From the NCBI RefSeq assembly GCF_900187565.1, contig NZ_FYED01000008.1:238261-302260 (forward strand): a DNA stretch of 64,000 nucleotides, in the 5' to 3' direction. Position 1 is the first letter of the stretch; each line of letters starts with the position of its first letter. A program made the translations under genes and the position numbers. The DNA comes from Pseudomonas sp. Irchel 3A7 (GTDB taxonomy: Bacteria > Pseudomonadota > Gammaproteobacteria > Pseudomonadales > Pseudomonadaceae). The notes under the pieces are model-generated. The model did no database searches and was not told the DNA's origin. It saw nothing but the letters and a program-made list of their open reading frames with translations. Positions 8,257 to 17,383 of this stretch are shown one piece after another.

Positions 8257-9603
8257 ATGAGTATTCGTGCATGGGTTTGCGCAGCAACCCTGTTCGCCCC
8301 CATTCTGGGTGCCGACATATTGTTTCCCTCAATGGCTCGCGCAGCGGAAGACCCGATGGGTTCGCTGGTGCGCAGTGTGTTCGGCGACAGCCTTGAGCGT
8401 GAACACGGCATCAAGATCTACGGCTGGGGCCAGGCAGGTGTGATCTACAACAACAACGGCACGGATGACGTCAGCAAACAAAGCTTCTTCAACACCGACG
8501 AAGGTGTAAATCTCAACCAGTTCGCCCTGGCCGTGGAAAAGAAACCCAACAGCAATGTGGTCGGTCGTGTCGGACCGTTTCCCGGGCCCATGCCGCAAGA
8601 AGCGGACTGGGGGTTCAACGTCACTGCGCTCTACGGCAAGGATGCGCGTTACTTCAAAACCTACGGTTGGGACGAGGACCTGGGCGTCAACCGTGACAAC
8701 AAGGCTGAAGACCCAGCGTTCACCATTGCCCAGGCCTTCGTCGATTTCTATTTCCCGGTGCTCGGTGGCTCGAACCTGATGATCGGGATTTTCCACACGC
8801 CGCTGGAAAATGAAATCGGCTTCGCCTTGCCGTCGCCGGCGCCGACGGACTTCTACTCGCACACCTATTCCTTCATGCACGGCCCGGCCAAGCATGCCGG
8901 CGCGCTGTACTCATTCAAACTGCCATCGGCACCCGGCGAAAGCATGCTCGGCTTCGAACTGGGCGTGGTGCAGGGCTGGAACAACCTGCAAGACCCCAAC
9001 CATGACCCGGATGTCATCGCCAACGTACGCTGGCGCTCGGCGGATTTCAGCACCTGGATCGACTGGGAAAACATCTATGGCAACGGCGCCGGCGACAGCT
9101 TCGCCGAATGCAGTTGCGGCTCGCCGATACCGGCCGGCACCAAGGATGACGACTACAAGCGCCTGGCCTCTTACCTGACCCTGTCCCAGGTGCTCGACCC
9201 GAACAACCGCGTGGCACTGGAGCTGAACTACGGCACGCAGGAGCAGGGCGCGTTCGCCGGCTTCGCCAACAAAAGCGATGCCACCTGGTACGGCGCCGAC
9301 GTCAACTGGTATCACAAACTGAGCGAAAACCTGATGTGGAACAGCCGCGCCGAGTGGTTCTACACCGATGCGCCGGTTCACGTGATGATGGCCAACATCG
9401 ACCCGAACACCGGGATTCCCGACCCGACCTGGGGCAGTTTCTACGGCGTCACCACCAACCTGGCCTGGACCCCGACGCCCAACGTGCGCCTGCGCCCGGA
9501 ACTGCGTTACGACATCCATTCCGGCCCCGGTCGCGATGCCTACGCCGACGGGCAAAAGGACTCGCAAGTGGTTGCGTCCTTCGACGTCAGTTTCTTCTTC
9601 TAA
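8257..9603 (+). CDS. Outer-membrane porin, OmpL-like (BBP2) family
   Basis: A 448-residue predicted beta-barrel of the OmpL-like porin-2 family, which would let small solutes cross the outer membrane. There is a Sec signal peptide (about residues 1-30, ending SMARAAE), then the family's opening strand KIYGWGQAGVIYNNN, long runs of alternating hydrophobic residues, and a C-terminal strand ending VVASFDVSFFF with the terminal Phe needed for barrel assembly. A purine-rich ribosome site (AAGGAAGG) precedes the ATG. It lies directly before a Liv-type importer and presumably feeds it. Which solute passes is not visible from sequence. Confidence 0.8.
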   Translation: MSIRAWVCAATLFAPILGADILFPSMARAAEDPMGSLVRSVFGDSLEREHGIKIYGWGQAGVIYNNNGTDDVSKQSFFNTDEGVNLNQFALAVEKKPNSNVVGRVGPFPGPMPQEADWGFNVTALYGKDARYFKTYGWDEDLGVNRDNKAEDPAFTIAQAFVDFYFPVLGGSNLMIGIFHTPLENEIGFALPSPAPTDFYSHTYSFMHGPAKHAGALYSFKLPSAPGESMLGFELGVVQGWNNLQDPNHDPDVIANVRWRSADFSTWIDWENIYGNGAGDSFAECSCGSPIPAGTKDDDYKRLASYLTLSQVLDPNNRVALELNYGTQEQGAFAGFANKSDATWYGADVNWYHKLSENLMWNSRAEWFYTDAPVHVMMANIDPNTGIPDPTWGSFYGVTTNLAWTPTPNVRLRPELRYDIHSGPGRDAYADGQKDSQVVASFDVSFFF

Positions 9604-9699
9604 CCCGACACTTCGCTGACCCGGCCTGATGGTTCAACCACAGGTTGCGCCCTTGTTCGTCCGGACGTTGCCGGCCCCTGGCCGCACTGGAGTATTTAC

Positions 9700-11010
9700 A
9701 TGACAGACAACAACGATAAAAACCTGTTTGGCCGCGACGTCTCACGTCGTGATTTCCTGCGTGGCACCGGTGTCGCCGCCGGCGGGATTGCCCTGGCCAG
9801 CCTGCCGTTCAACTTCGCCGTGGGCAGCGAGCGGGTGATCAAGCTCGGCTACGTCAGCCCGCAGACCGGGCCGCTGGCGCCGTTTGCGGCCGCCGACAAC
9901 TACATCATCGACTCGCTCAAGCAAACCCTGAAGAACTCGATCACTGTGGCTGGCAAGGCGTACCGCCTGGAAGTCATCGTCAAGGACAGCCAATCCAACC
10001 CCAACCGTGCGGCGGAGGTGGCGAGCGAGCTGATCCTGTCGGATCAGGTCGATCTGATGCTGGTGTCGTCGACACCGGAAACCACCAACCCGGTGTCCGA
10101 CCAATGCGAAATCAACGAAATCCCCTGCATTTCCACGGTGGCGCCCTGGCAGCCATGGTTTTTCACCCGTGGCGGCAAACCCGATCAGGGTTTTGAGTGG
10201 ACCTACCACTTTTTCTGGGGTCTGGAAGATGTGATCGGCACCTACACCTCGATGTGGGGTGCGATGCAGACCGACAAGGTGATCGGTGGTCTGTTCCCCA
10301 ACGATGGCGACGGCAATGCCTGGGGCGATTCGAAGCTCGGGTTTCCACCGGTGCTGGCGCAAAAGGGATTCCAACTGGTCGACCCCGGTCGCTTCCAGAG
10401 CCTGACCGATGATTTCTCCGCGCAGATCGCCGCGTTCAAAAAGGCCGAGGTCGAGATCGTCACCGGCGTGGTCATTCCGCCGGACCTCACGACGTTCTGG
10501 ACCCAGGCCCGCCAGCAGGGTTTCAAGCCCAAAGCGGTGTCGGTGGGCAAGGCGTTGCTGTTTCCCACGGCGGTCGAAGCGCTGGGCAAGGCCGGCAACA
10601 ACCTGTCGACCGAAATCTGGTGGAGCCCGACGCACCCGTTCAGCTCGTCGTTGACCGGCGCCAGCGCCGGGCAACTCGCCCAGGGCTTCACCCAGGCCAC
10701 CGGCAAACAGTGGACGCAACCCTTGGGCTTCGTGCACGCCCTGTTCGAACTGGCGGTGGACATCCTCCAGCGCACCGAAGAAATCGGCAACGCGCAGGCC
10801 GTGCGTGACGCCTTGCTCAAGACCCATCTCAACACCGTCGTCGGGCCGATCAGCTGGAACGGCGGACCGGTGAAGAACGTCGCCAAGACCCCGCTGGTCA
10901 GTGGCCAATGGCGCCTGGGCAATGACAACAAATACGACCTGATCGTGACCAGCAATGCCACCGCGCCGGCGATCCCGCTGGGCGGCGAGATGCAGGCCAT
11001 TACGTATTGA
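9700..11010 (+). CDS. Liv/HAAT-type ABC transporter substrate-binding protein
   Basis: A 436-residue periplasmic binding protein of the branched-chain amino acid/amide (peripla_BP_6) family. The N-terminus carries a Tat signal, VSRRDFLRG, followed by a hydrophobic stretch to about residue 40. The mature domain starts with the family motif IKLGYVSPQTGPLAPF and contains KDSQSNPNRAAEVASELI. It is the first gene of a five-gene importer. Related binding proteins take aromatic acids, amides or branched amino acids; next to a hydroquinone operon an aromatic ligand is plausible but unproven. Confidence 0.87.
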   Translation: MTDNNDKNLFGRDVSRRDFLRGTGVAAGGIALASLPFNFAVGSERVIKLGYVSPQTGPLAPFAAADNYIIDSLKQTLKNSITVAGKAYRLEVIVKDSQSNPNRAAEVASELILSDQVDLMLVSSTPETTNPVSDQCEINEIPCISTVAPWQPWFFTRGGKPDQGFEWTYHFFWGLEDVIGTYTSMWGAMQTDKVIGGLFPNDGDGNAWGDSKLGFPPVLAQKGFQLVDPGRFQSLTDDFSAQIAAFKKAEVEIVTGVVIPPDLTTFWTQARQQGFKPKAVSVGKALLFPTAVEALGKAGNNLSTEIWWSPTHPFSSSLTGASAGQLAQGFTQATGKQWTQPLGFVHALFELAVDILQRTEEIGNAQAVRDALLKTHLNTVVGPISWNGGPVKNVAKTPLVSGQWRLGNDNKYDLIVTSNATAPAIPLGGEMQAITY

Positions 11011-11035
11011 TCGCGTTCAAGCAAGCAGGTGCTCC

Positions 11036-11761
11036 ATGCAACAGCCACTTCTACAACTGAACGATGTGCATAAAAGCTATGGCTCGGTGAAAGTCACCGA
11101 TGCCATGAGCCTGAGCCTCCAGCCCGGCGAGGCCCTGGGCATCATCGGCCCCAACGGCGCGGGTAAAAGCACGCTGTTCAACCTGATCGCCGGTGGCGTG
11201 GCGGCGGACAGCGGCAGCATCCATTTCGAAGGTCGCAACGTCACCCGCGAGCCGGTGTTCAGGCGTTGCCAGCAAGGCATCGGCCGTTCCCACCAGATCC
11301 CGCATCCGTTCGTGAAAATGACCGTGTTCGAGAATCTGCTGGTGGGCGCCACCTTCGGCGCGCGGTTGCGCGACAAGGAGGCCAGCCAATGGTGCGCGCA
11401 GACCCTGGAACTGACGGGGCTGATGCGCAAGGCTAACGTGTTGGCCGGCTCGCTGACGCTGCTCGACCGCAAGCGACTGGAAATGGCCCGTGCCTTGTCG
11501 ACCCGGCCACGCTTGCTGTTGCTCGATGAAATCGCCGGTGGCCTGACCGAACCGGAATGCCTGGCACTGGTGGAAACCATCCAGGGCATCCACAAGGCCG
11601 GCGTCGCCATCATCTGGATCGAACACATCGTGCACGCCTTGCTGGCGGTGGTCAGCCGCCTGACGGTCATCAACTTCGGCGCCAAACTGGCTGAAGGCGA
11701 GCCGCGCAGCGTCATGGCCGACCCACGGGTCCAGGACATTTACATGGGCATCGGGAGCTGA
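11036..11761 (+). CDS. ABC transporter ATP-binding protein, LivG-type
   Basis: A 241-residue ATPase of the Liv/HAAT importer. Start at the ATG at 11036, where homology begins; a longer upstream frame overlaps the binding protein gene and is not supported. Walker A is GPNGAGKST and Walker B is [15 protein letters not shown]. The signature region reads [16 protein letters not shown] instead of LSxGQQR, a degenerate form found in a subset of LivG proteins, so the second ATPase (LivF) may provide the better ATP site. It is followed after 3 bp by the LivF-type gene. Confidence 0.9.
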   Translation: MQQPLLQLNDVHKSYGSVKVTDAMSLSLQPGEALGIIGPNGAGKSTLFNLIAGGVAADSGSIHFEGRNVTREPVFRRCQQGIGRSHQIPHPFVKMTVFENLLVGATFGARLRDKEASQWCAQTLELTGLMRKANVLAGSLTLLDRKRLEMARALSTRPRLLLLDEIAGGLTEPECLALVETIQGIHKAGVAIIWIEHIVHALLAVVSRLTVINFGAKLAEGEPRSVMADPRVQDIYMGIGS

Positions 11762-11764
11762 GAC

Positions 11765-12475
11765 ATGACGACCCAGACAAACCTGCTGTCCATCGACAGA
11801 CTCTGCGCCGGCTATGGCGACTTTCAAGCGCTGTTCGACCTCAGCCTCACGCTGGATGAGGGCGAAACCGTGGCGATCATCGGCTCCAACGGTGCCGGCA
11901 AATCGACGTTCCTGCGCTCGCTGGCGGGGCAGATCAAAAACCAGCCGAATGCGATCACCTTCAGGGGCCAGCCCATCGGCGACCTGGCGGCCAACCAGGT
12001 GATAGCGCGCGGCATCGCCCTGGTGCCGGAAGGTCGAAAGCTTTTTCCATCGCTGAGCGTCGAGGAAAACCTGCAGATCGGCGCCTACAGCAAACGCCCG
12101 GGACCCTGGACGCTGGCCCGTATCTATCAATTGTTTCCGGTTCTGGAAAAGCTGCGTAAACGCCCCGGCACCGCGCTATCCGGCGGCCAGCAGCAGATGG
12201 TTGCGATTGGCCGGGGCCTGATGGCCAACCCGTACTTGCTGCTGTGCGACGAGATCAGCCTGGGGCTGGCACCGACCACGATCAAGGACATCTACGCCGC
12301 GCTGCCCTCGATCAAGGCCGACGGCACCACGGTGATTCTCGTCGAACAGGACATTAATCAGGCGCTGAGTGTCTGCGACCGTTTCTATTGCTTGCAGGAA
12401 GGGCGCGTGTCCCTGACCGGCCGGCCCGGGGACGTCGACAAGGCGCAAATCAAAGCCGCGTACTTTGGGGTTTAG
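11765..12475 (+). CDS. ABC transporter ATP-binding protein, LivF-type
   Basis: The 236-residue second ATPase of the Liv/HAAT importer. It has Walker A GSNGAGKST, a canonical signature LSGGQQQM and Walker B LLLCDEISLGLAP, with the ALVPEGRKLFPSLSVEENL segment typical of LivF. It should form a heterodimer with the LivG-type subunit. The stop is 2 bp before the start of the LivH-type permease. Confidence 0.92.
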   Translation: MTTQTNLLSIDRLCAGYGDFQALFDLSLTLDEGETVAIIGSNGAGKSTFLRSLAGQIKNQPNAITFRGQPIGDLAANQVIARGIALVPEGRKLFPSLSVEENLQIGAYSKRPGPWTLARIYQLFPVLEKLRKRPGTALSGGQQQMVAIGRGLMANPYLLLCDEISLGLAPTTIKDIYAALPSIKADGTTVILVEQDINQALSVCDRFYCLQEGRVSLTGRPGDVDKAQIKAAYFGV

Positions 12476-12477
12476 TG

Positions 12478-13341
12478 ATGGAATGGCTCAATACGCTTTT
12501 GCAGGGCATGTTGCTCGGTGGTCTCTACGCCATGTTCGCGGTAGGGCTGTCGCTGATGTTCGGGATCATGCGCCTGGTCAATATCGCCCATGGCGATTTC
12601 ATCGTACTGGCGTCGTACCTGGCGCTGATGGTGGTCAACCACCTGGGTTTCAGTCCGCTGGCCAGCCTGGTGATCGTCGTGCCGGTGATGTTCTGTTTCG
12701 GCTACCTGCTGCAGCGCGGCCTGCTCAACCGGACACTCGGCCAGGACATTCTGCCGCCGCTGCTGGTGACCTTCGGACTGTCGATCATCGTGCAAAACGT
12801 GTTGCTGGAGTTTTTCAGCGCCGACAGCCAGAAGCTGTCCCAGGGCGATCTGGAAGTCGCCAGTGTCGGCTTGGGCAGCCTCAGCGTGGGGATCATGCCG
12901 CTGATGGTGTTCGGCAGTGCATTGCTGATCATCGGCGGCCTGCAATTGCTGTTCTATAAAACCGAGTTGGGCCGTGCGTTCCGCGCCACTTCCGATGACC
13001 AGCAGACTGCACGGCTGATGGGTGTCAACAACGCACATATTTTCGGCCTGGCCATGGCGCTGGCGATGGCGGTGGTGTCGATCGCCGGGGTGTTCCTGGC
13101 CATTCGCACCAGTTTCGATCCCACCGTGGGGCCGGCGCGTCTGTTGTACGGCTTTGAAGCCGTGATTATCGGCGGCCTGGGCAGCCTGTGGGGCACCCTG
13201 GCGGGCGGAGTGATTCTCGGCATCGCCCAGGCGCTGGGCGCAAAAATCGATCCCGGCTGGCAAATCCTCGCCGGTCACCTTGTGTTTCTGCTGATCCTGG
13301 TCGTGCGCCCGCGTGGCCTGTTTCCCCGGAGTGTCGACTGA
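12478..13341 (+). CDS. ABC transporter permease, LivH-type
   Basis: A 287-residue inner-membrane permease. I use the ATG at 12478, giving the normal LivH start MEWLNTLLQGMLLGGLYAMF; a longer frame overlaps livF and adds non-homologous residues. LivH hallmarks are LMFGIMRLVNIAHGDF near the N-terminus and the EAVIIGGLGSLWGTLAGG loop near the C-terminus, amid about eight hydrophobic helices. The stop overlaps the next ATG. Confidence 0.92.
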   Translation: MEWLNTLLQGMLLGGLYAMFAVGLSLMFGIMRLVNIAHGDFIVLASYLALMVVNHLGFSPLASLVIVVPVMFCFGYLLQRGLLNRTLGQDILPPLLVTFGLSIIVQNVLLEFFSADSQKLSQGDLEVASVGLGSLSVGIMPLMVFGSALLIIGGLQLLFYKTELGRAFRATSDDQQTARLMGVNNAHIFGLAMALAMAVVSIAGVFLAIRTSFDPTVGPARLLYGFEAVIIGGLGSLWGTLAGGVILGIAQALGAKIDPGWQILAGHLVFLLILVVRPRGLFPRSVD

Positions 13342-14375
13342 TGAATGCCTTGAATAACCCTGCGCTGACTTATCGCGTACAACGCACAACCACCAGCAGC
13401 CGGGTCGGGCTGTCATTGCTCGGGCTGTGCGTGCTGGTGCTGATCAGTGCACCGTTCTGGGCCGATCGTGCCAGCCTGCGGCTGGTGGTGGAATTCGCCT
13501 ATTACCTGGCCCTGGCACAAATGTGGAACCTGTTGGCGGGTTATGCCGGCATGGTTTCGGTCGGGCAGCAGGCGTTTGTCGGCCTGGGTGGCTATCTGTT
13601 GTTCATGCTGTCGACGCAACTGGGGGTGCCGCCCTTGTTCGCGGTGCTGCTCTCGGGCGTGGCGGTCGCACTGTTGGCGATTCCCACCGCGTTGATCGTG
13701 TTCCGGCTGCGCGGCGCTTACTTTGCGATCGGCACCTGGGTGGTGGCCGAAGTCTTCCGCCTGGGGCTGGCACAGATGAGCAGTCTGGGCGGCGGTTCGG
13801 GACAAAGTCTGCCGGCGGCGATCGTACGGCAGATCGGCAATGACCGTGACGGGCGCGAGATGCTGATCTACTTCACCGCACTGGCCATCGCCATCGGCGC
13901 GGTGGCGGTGGTGTTCTTCCTGCTGCGTTCGCGCCAGGGCCTGGCCCTGGCGTCGATCCGCGATTCCGAGCCGGCCTCCGGCAGCCTGGGGGTCAATACC
14001 TTCCGGACCAAGCTGATGGTGTACGTGTTGGCGGCCGGTTGCACCGGAGTGGTCGGGGCGTTGATCTTCCTGCAAAAGCTGAGGATATCCCCGGATGCGG
14101 CGTTCAACCTGCAGGACTGGACGGCGGTGGTGATTTTCATCGTCATCATCGGCGGCATCGGCACCCTGGAGGGGCCTTTGATCGGCACGTTGATCTATTT
14201 TGCGTTGCGCGGATGCCTGGCCCAATACGGCGCCGTGTACATGATCATCCTGGGTGTGGTCGCGGTGGTGATGATGCTCAAGGCGCCGCAAGGGGTGTGG
14301 GGGCTGATCAGTGAGCGGCTGGGTTGGCAGGTTTTTCCCATGCAGCGGCGGTTGTCGGTGCAACACCGGCCATGA
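13341..14375 (+). CDS. ABC transporter permease, LivM-type
   Basis: A 344-residue permease partner of LivH, starting at the ATG in the TGATG overlap at 13341. It shows the LivM landmarks LALAQMWNLLAGYAGMVSVGQQAFVGLGG, given here in part as a run of helices, and the loop SIRDSEPASGSLGVNTFRTK that corresponds to the EAA contact with the ATPase, followed by IGGIGTLEGPLIGTL. It completes the Liv/HAAT importer; no further gene follows before the LysR gene. Confidence 0.9.
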   Translation: MNALNNPALTYRVQRTTTSSRVGLSLLGLCVLVLISAPFWADRASLRLVVEFAYYLALAQMWNLLAGYAGMVSVGQQAFVGLGGYLLFMLSTQLGVPPLFAVLLSGVAVALLAIPTALIVFRLRGAYFAIGTWVVAEVFRLGLAQMSSLGGGSGQSLPAAIVRQIGNDRDGREMLIYFTALAIAIGAVAVVFFLLRSRQGLALASIRDSEPASGSLGVNTFRTKLMVYVLAAGCTGVVGALIFLQKLRISPDAAFNLQDWTAVVIFIVIIGGIGTLEGPLIGTLIYFALRGCLAQYGAVYMIILGVVAVVMMLKAPQGVWGLISERLGWQVFPMQRRLSVQHRP

Positions 14376-14440
14376 CTTGCCGTCAGGTATCTGGAGTGCG
14401 AGGTGCCGACAGGCTAACCTCGCTGTACCGTCCGGCTACC

Positions 14441-14540
14441 TGTAGGAGCGAGCTCGCTCGCGATGGTCGTTAACGATAACGCGGGCTATCTGAATGCCCG
14501 CGTTGACTGGGCGTTCATCGCGAGCAAGCTCGCTCCTACA
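14441..14540. repeat. REPIN, TAGGAGCGAGC type
   Basis: Arms TGTAGGAGCGAGCTCGCTCG and, inverted, CGAGCAAGCTCGCTCCTACA. This is a second REP sub-type (TAGGAG instead of GGGAG). It separates livM from the LysR regulator. Confidence 0.88.
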
Positions 14541-14559
14541 CCTCCAGAGAATCTGCCCC

Positions 14560-15489
14560 ATGGATCGTTTACTCAGTGTCGAAGCCTTTGTGCGCGTGGC
14601 CGAGACCGGCAACTTTGCCAGGGCCGCCCAGCAGCTGGGCGTGACCCGCTCGGTGATCACCCACCGCATCCAGCAACTGGAACAGTTCATCAATGCGCCG
14701 TTGTTCCATCGCAGTACACGCCACGTGCGGCTCTCGGAAGTAGGGGAGACGTACTACCGGGAGTGCGCCGACATGGTTGCGAGTTTCAACTCGTTGACCG
14801 AACACATGCGCGAGTTGCGCGCCAAACCCACCGGAAAACTGCGGGTGCAGATGCTGCCGGGGTTTGCCATCGGTCACTTCGGCAGGATGCTGGCCGAGTT
14901 CACGCGGCTGTATCCGGACATCGAGGTGGACGTCATCGTCAACGACCGGGTGGTCGACCCGATCGAAGAAGGCTTCGATGTGGCGTTCCAGATGTTCCCG
15001 CCCATGGCGGAAACCCTAATCGAACGCAAGCTGTTCAGCGTTCGCCGGTTGTTCTGCATGTCCCCCGACTATGCCGAAGAATTCGGCATGCCCACGCACC
15101 CCCAGCAATTGCTGCAACACAAGATTGCCCTGTATGAGGGTTACCCGTCGCGCAACCGCTGGATCTTCAGCGGGGAGGATGAGCAAGTGGAACTGAGCCT
15201 GCCAGGTCAGGTGCGTTCGAACTCCGTGCATCTGCTGCGTGATTACGCATCGACCGGGGTGTGTATTGTCTGTTTGCCGACCCTGGTGGCCAGCGACGAT
15301 CTGCAAAGCGGACGCCTGATTCCGGTGCTGCCGGAGTACGCATTGTCCTCCTTCAATTTCTCCGCGGTGTACCCCGCGACCCAGCGCCGGGCCCTGAAAG
15401 TACGGACGTTGATCGACTTCCTGGTGGAAAACTTCGGCGACGAACCCTGCTGGGACAAGCCTTTGCTGGAGCGCGGCTGGGTGCGCTGA
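14560..15489 (+). CDS. LysR-family transcriptional regulator
   Basis: A 309-residue LysR-type regulator, starting at the ATG at 14560 (MDRLLSVEAFVRVAETGNFA); longer frames run into the REP element. The N-terminal winged helix-turn-helix spans about residues 1-60 (ARAAQQLGVTRSVITHRIQQ), followed by a linker helix and the effector-binding domain from about residue 90. It lies in the same direction as, and about 250 bp before, the hydroquinone operon, as expected for its activator; comparable LysR regulators control p-nitrophenol and hydroquinone clusters. The inverted repeat at 15625-15649 is a candidate binding site. The inducer is unknown. Confidence 0.88.
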   Translation: MDRLLSVEAFVRVAETGNFARAAQQLGVTRSVITHRIQQLEQFINAPLFHRSTRHVRLSEVGETYYRECADMVASFNSLTEHMRELRAKPTGKLRVQMLPGFAIGHFGRMLAEFTRLYPDIEVDVIVNDRVVDPIEEGFDVAFQMFPPMAETLIERKLFSVRRLFCMSPDYAEEFGMPTHPQQLLQHKIALYEGYPSRNRWIFSGEDEQVELSLPGQVRSNSVHLLRDYASTGVCIVCLPTLVASDDLQSGRLIPVLPEYALSSFNFSAVYPATQRRALKVRTLIDFLVENFGDEPCWDKPLLERGWVR

Positions 15490-15503
15490 GTCATACACCA
15501 AAC

Positions 15504-15609
15504 CTGTGGGAGCGAGCCTGCTCGCGAATGCGGTTCTACATCCGGCAGGGATGTTGGCTGACACACCGTCTTCGTCGGAACGCCGCCCGGAGCAGGCTCG
15601 CTCCCACAA
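15504..15609. repeat. REPIN
   Basis: Arms TGTGGGAGCGAGCCTGCTCG and, inverted, GAGCAGGCTCGCTCCCACA, with a spacer longer than in the other copies. It lies between the LysR gene and the promoter of the hydroquinone operon, so it may end or protect the regulator mRNA. Confidence 0.85.
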
Positions 15610-15624
15610 GGATTGCAGTGCCTT

Positions 15625-15672
15625 CAGTGTTTGCGTTTCGCGAACACTGTTGTCGCCGACTGCCTGATTGTT
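15625..15672 (+). promoter_or_regulatory. Conserved element upstream of hydroquinone operon (copy B), with inverted repeat
   Basis: Contains the imperfect 11-bp inverted repeat CAGTGTTTGCG-TTT-CGCGAACACTG (one mismatch per arm) and the core AACACTG-NN-GTCGCCGA followed by ATTGTT, matching copy A at 8054-8098 at identical spacing. It is about 65-110 bp upstream of the hapC-like start, the normal place for a LysR-type activator site. Binding by the regulator at 14560 is inference. Confidence 0.55.
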
Positions 15673-15734
15673 CCAGCAAGGGGTGCGACGTACTGTTGGC
15701 TCACTGTTACTACAACAACAAAACGGTGAAAACC

Positions 15735-16229
15735 ATGAGTAGCGCGGCAATCGAAACAGTCTTCGGCTCGCTGGCCAATTACAGCAAAGGGTCGCTTGAA
15801 ATCATCAGTGGCCAGGCCAGTCATTACGCCTTTTCGAATATCTTCGAAGTGGCGGACAAATCGCTTCCTTACGAAAAAGTCGTGGTCGGCCTGAATCTGG
15901 GCTACGTCGTCGAAACCCTGCGCGCCGAAGGCCAATCGCCCTGGTACACGGCAGCACACGACGAATTCGCCATTGTCATGGACGGTGAAATACGGGTGGA
16001 TTTCCTCAAGCTTGATGCGCCGTTGAAAGACGGCGAGGGCACGCGGCTGGCCGGTGAGGTTCCCGCCGGCAAACCCATGGGTTACGTGTTGCTCAAGCGC
16101 GGCCATCAGTGCCTGTTGCCAGTGGGCACCGCCTATCGCTTCGAAGCCAGCCGCCCGGGCGTGATCCTGCAGCAAACCATCAAAGGACCGTTGTCGGTCG
16201 AGAAGTGGGCAGACATCTGCTTCAAGTGA
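15735..16229 (+). CDS. hapC: Hydroquinone 1,2-dioxygenase small subunit
   Basis: A 164-residue protein (about 18 kDa), starting at the ATG at 15735. Size, pairing with a 339-residue protein and operon context match the small subunit of the Fe(II)-dependent hydroquinone dioxygenases HapCD of P. fluorescens ACB and PnpCD/HqdAB elsewhere. The complex (alpha2-beta2) opens hydroquinone to 4-hydroxymuconic semialdehyde using O2. Visible stretches are YEKVVVGLNLGYVVETLRAE and the cupin-like WYTAAHDEFAIVMDGEIRV. A longer upstream frame in this phase crosses the REP region and is not coding. Assignment rests on pairing and context more than on a diagnostic motif. Confidence 0.8.
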   Translation: MSSAAIETVFGSLANYSKGSLEIISGQASHYAFSNIFEVADKSLPYEKVVVGLNLGYVVETLRAEGQSPWYTAAHDEFAIVMDGEIRVDFLKLDAPLKDGEGTRLAGEVPAGKPMGYVLLKRGHQCLLPVGTAYRFEASRPGVILQQTIKGPLSVEKWADICFK

Positions 16230-16272
16230 TCAGCCCAGCCACCCCCACCAACAAAAACAAGAGGAACCCGAC

Positions 16273-17292
16273 ATGGCCATGCTAGAAACCGCTGCCGACA
16301 CCGCACTGTTTGCCGACGATGACGTCAAGATCAGCCCGCCCCATCCCGTGACCGGCTATTGCACCTTCCAGTTGGGCGCCTTCGAACTGTCGCGCGACGA
16401 ATATTTTGCCCGTATCACCTGGCCCGCCAAAGGGCAGACCCGTTCGCATCTGATTCCGGTGGATGCCTTCCTTCGCGCCCTGATGCGGGATGTGGCCTGG
16501 GGCTTTTTCTACGGTTGGGTCAACTTCGATCATGTTATCGGCACGCGCAATTACTACGGCAAAGTCGACCTGTATGCCGGCACCTTCAACGGCACGCTCA
16601 AGGCCGCCGGGGTCAACTACACCGAGAACTTCGAAACGCCGCTGATCATGGCGACCTTCAAGGCGATCCTGCGCGACTGGACCAATGCCACCTTCGACCC
16701 CTTCGCCGCACCGGAAGAAACCGGCAGCGCCTTCGGGCGCAAGAATGGCAACAACATCGAGGCCATCGAACGCTTCCGCATCGCCACCAAACGCATGCCG
16801 GGCCTGAAAGACGACTCGCCGCTGCGCAACGACCTGCCGGTCAATCGCCAGTTCATCGATGTTTCCCAGGAGGAACCCGAAGTGCACGCTGCTGAAGGTT
16901 TCGAAGGCGAGCTGCATGCCTTCAGCCTATTCAAGTACCTGTCGCGCTCCGACGTGACCTGGAACCCGTCTGTGACCTCCGTGTGCAAAGCCAGCCTGTT
17001 CTGCCCGACCACCGAAGAATTCATCCTGCCGGTGTTCCATGGCAATGACCGGGTCGAGTGGTTCTTGCAGCTGTCGGACGAGATCATCTGGGATGTCGGC
17101 GACAAGGAAGACGGTAACCCGCGTGCCCGCATCACCATGCGTGCCGGCGACATTTGCGCCATGCCCGCCGACATTCGCCACCAGGGCTATTCCACCAAGC
17201 GCTCGATGCTGATGGTCTGGGAAAACGCCACGCCGAACCTGCCACAGCGCTACGAAAGCGGCGAACTGAAGCCGTATCCGATCGAGTTCTGA
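16273..17292 (+). CDS. hapD: Hydroquinone 1,2-dioxygenase large subunit
   Basis: A 339-residue protein (about 38 kDa), the size expected for the large subunit of two-component hydroquinone dioxygenase. It starts 43 bp after the small-subunit gene behind a GAGGAA ribosome site. The C-terminal half looks cupin-like, with VFHGNDRVEWFLQLSDEIIW and a late segment RAGDICAMPADIRHQGY that supplies His and acidic residues suitable for Fe(II). With the small subunit it should cleave hydroquinone to 4-hydroxymuconic semialdehyde. Symbol follows P. fluorescens ACB usage (pnpD and hqdB are names of equivalents). Confidence 0.83.
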   Translation: MAMLETAADTALFADDDVKISPPHPVTGYCTFQLGAFELSRDEYFARITWPAKGQTRSHLIPVDAFLRALMRDVAWGFFYGWVNFDHVIGTRNYYGKVDLYAGTFNGTLKAAGVNYTENFETPLIMATFKAILRDWTNATFDPFAAPEETGSAFGRKNGNNIEAIERFRIATKRMPGLKDDSPLRNDLPVNRQFIDVSQEEPEVHAAEGFEGELHAFSLFKYLSRSDVTWNPSVTSVCKASLFCPTTEEFILPVFHGNDRVEWFLQLSDEIIWDVGDKEDGNPRARITMRAGDICAMPADIRHQGYSTKRSMLMVWENATPNLPQRYESGELKPYPIEF

Positions 17293-17303
17293 GAACGGTG
17301 TCC

Positions 17304-17324
17304 GGCCCGGCGTTTGTCGGGCCA
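17304..17324 (+). other. Hairpin between hapD-like and dehydrogenase genes
   Basis: GGCCCG and CGGGCC arms around an 8-nt loop form a strong stem 12 bp after the hapD-like stop, without a T tract. It probably stabilises or partly attenuates the operon mRNA. Confidence 0.4.
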
Positions 17325-17383
17325 GGCGATCAAGAATCAAGTCATCAGACACTGCGCCCCAGGCGCGGTGCGAGGAAAATATT

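Noticed and set aside
15261..15734. Upstream extension of the hapC-like frame
   Set aside because: It passes through the end of the LysR gene and the REPIN; homology and a sensible start occur only at 15735.
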